Assembly: GCA_012521805.1 (NCBI GenBank)
Contig: JAAYLQ010000127.1
Span: forward strand, 1 to 61,615
Source of the DNA: Bacillota bacterium
GTDB lineage: Bacteria; Bacillota; Limnochordia; Darwinibacteriales; DTU012
Length of the DNA stretch: 61,615 bases
Direction: 5' to 3'
Under the pieces are notes generated by a model. That model had not been told where the DNA came from, did not search any database, and saw only the letters and a list, made by a program, of their open reading frames with translations. Position numbers and translations under genes: made by a program. Shown piece by piece: positions 60,370 through 61,615 of the stretch (positions within the stretch are counted from its first letter, which is position 1; each line of letters opens with the position of its first letter).

Positions 60370-61587
60370 TTAGTTCTCCCCCGTTAAAAGCTGGACAGCA
60401 AGCAGCTTAGCTTTTTGCAGCAGTTCCTTTGTGCTTAATTCTATCTGACTGATCCGAGCAATATCAGCTGCAGCTGCCGCAATTTCGTCATCTAGAGTTT
60501 CCGTATCTGCTTCCAGCTCTTCGATAAAGGCAATTACCTCTGCCAAAAAGTCACCCCGCTGCCTTAGATTTGACCAATCAATTTCTGGCAGAGTTTGATC
60601 ATCAATCCCGGTTACCCAGATAAAATTTTCAAGCTCCGGTTCGCCTTCCCGCAGATCACTCAACAAATCAGTGATTGTATCAGATTCTTTCAGCAGTTGA
60701 TAACAGCCGCTTGCACCTGTTAGCGTTACATTAAGCATGGTGCCTACTGGGTAATCTGCCCTGTGCTCATCTTTATTCTGATTAAGAGTTGTAAATAATT
60801 GTTCAGGTGTAGTTAGTGTCAGATCAATCCCAATATCTTTCCAGATAATGTCCTGAAGTGGTACAAATTCGGAGGAGATTTCCATATTTCTATCCACATC
60901 AACCAAGTAACAGCCTTTTGGTCCTGATTCCCCTCGGTGTCGACCCTGAAGAATACCGGGATATTGGATAACACAGTTATTTTTCCATTCCTTAGCAGAA
61001 TGGACATGGCCAATAGCCCAATAATGGTAGCCTCTAGCTGCTAGGTCAGACAGAGCAACCGGTGCATACCCAAATTCCTGACTGCCTACATCACAGTGCA
61101 AAACCGCTATATTAAAGCTGCTGAAATCAGGGCGGGGAAACAACTGGCTCAGATCGCCAACATGGGTATTAGCATAGCTGATTCCGCTGAGCGTTACCTG
61201 CCTACTTTTGTAAACTTGACGGATAACATCCACTTTATCGGTACCAAAGAGATAAAGGTTCTCAGGCATGGAAAAAACAAAGTTCGGCAAAAATCCCGCA
61301 TCATGATTACCTGTTACCATATATACATCGATTTCTGCTTTATTTAAGCGAGCCAGCTGGTCCACAAAATGTTTTTGGGTGCGGAGACTCGGTCTGTTAG
61401 TTTCAAAGACGTCACCAGCCAAGACAAGAAAATCCACATCGGATTCAATACAAAAATTTACTAGATTGGAGAAAGCGGACAAACTCGCATCTATTACTCG
61501 TCTGCTCAACCGCTCATGTAGTTCTGTAACACCGGCAAATTGACTGCCGAGGTGCAAGTCTGCTGCGTGGACAAACCTCAACCCCAT
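60370..61587 (-). CDS. yhaO: YhaO-type metallophosphoesterase, SbcD/Mre11-like nuclease
   Basis: 405 aa. Calcineurin-like phosphoesterase motifs in order: HAADLHLGS, VLAGDVFETNRP, TGNHDAG, AIGHVHSAKEW. The C-terminal part (ELEADTETLDDEIAAAA) is helical and likely contacts YhaN. Start ATG 61587 follows AGGAGG with an 11-nt gap, slightly long. Forms an operon with yhaN; the pair is the Mre11-Rad50-like module of B. subtilis yhaO-yhaN. Confidence 0.87.
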   Translation of the reverse strand: MGLRFVHAADLHLGSQFAGVTELHERLSRRVIDASLSAFSNLVNFCIESDVDFLVLAGDVFETNRPSLRTQKHFVDQLARLNKAEIDVYMVTGNHDAGFLPNFVFSMPENLYLFGTDKVDVIRQVYKSRQVTLSGISYANTHVGDLSQLFPRPDFSSFNIAVLHCDVGSQEFGYAPVALSDLAARGYHYWAIGHVHSAKEWKNNCVIQYPGILQGRHRGESGPKGCYLVDVDRNMEISSEFVPLQDIIWKDIGIDLTLTTPEQLFTTLNQNKDEHRADYPVGTMLNVTLTGASGCYQLLKESDTITDLLSDLREGEPELENFIWVTGIDDQTLPEIDWSNLRQRGDFLAEVIAFIEELEADTETLDDEIAAAAADIARISQIELSTKELLQKAKLLAVQLLTGEN

Positions 61588-61615
61588 ACTACCCCGTACC
61601 TCCTGTTATTCGTTA

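Noticed and set aside
1..61615. CRISPR arrays, insertion sequences, rRNA or tRNA genes
   Set aside because: No direct-repeat arrays, transposase frames, terminal repeats or RNA-gene signatures were seen.

Overview
This window reads as chromosome from a motile, endospore-forming member of the Bacillota with moderate GC. Evidence for that: a full spoIIAA-spoIIAB-sigF operon, spoIIM, dacF, spoVK and sigH; a cheC/cheD/fliY-type chemotaxis operon; a LexA/YneA-type SOS pair; strong AGGAGG ribosome sites with many GTG and TTG starts; and a tyrosine T-box. It also carries an ExbB-ExbD-TonB set followed by an SLH/coiled-coil/C-terminal-membrane-anchor protein. That combination points to a cell with an outer membrane, i.e. 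a diderm Bacillota lineage (Limnochordia-, Halanaerobiales- or Negativicutes-like). The lineage call is inference.

Layout. 1-6.7 kb: translation/RNA block infB (5' truncated), rbfA, nrnA-like, truB, ribF, rpsO, pnp. 6.7-16.4 kb: DUF3866, histidine phosphatase, spoIIM, xerD, deoB, pdp, dacF, then the spoIIA operon and a PHP phosphoesterase. 16.5-22.7 kb: GNAT, then the envelope cluster exbB-exbD-tonB, a secreted CARDB/cohesin-like protein and an SLH tether protein. 22.8-33.3 kb: one long operon cheW-fliM-fliY-cheA-cheY-cheC-cheD-cheB-cheR-fapA-like and an Hpre_diP_synt_I-type membrane protein. 33.3-34.4 kb (minus): DUF4363 and DUF421. 34.5-45.4 kb: miaB, a PRC-barrel-like protein, mutS-mutL-miaA (no hfq), spoVK, a small GTPase, two membrane proteins and a YnbB-type PLP protein. 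45.4-48.4 kb: sigH, mgtC-like, surE and two small unknown genes, one behind a strongly structured leader. 48.5-50.9 kb: divergent lexA/yneA with SOS boxes, a gene-poor stretch and an AAC(3)-family acetyltransferase. 50.9-61.6 kb: alpha/beta hydrolase, T-box-tyrS, alaX, lipoprotein, MenA/UbiA-like prenyltransferase, degV, yhaN and yhaO.

Regulation is unusually legible. Perfect matches to the sigma-H consensus (RNAGGAWWW-N11-RNNGAATWW) precede both spoIIAA and sigH itself, and a one-mismatch copy precedes miaB. A sigma-F/G-like promoter faces the other way in the miaB/DUF421 intergenic region. LexA boxes sit on both lexA and yneA promoters. A Tyr T-box controls tyrS.

No IS elements, prophage, CRISPR arrays, tRNA or rRNA genes were seen. 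The most interesting regions are the ExbBD/TonB/SLH envelope cluster, the sigma-H promoter set, and the RBS-sequestering leader at 47.6-47.75 kb.
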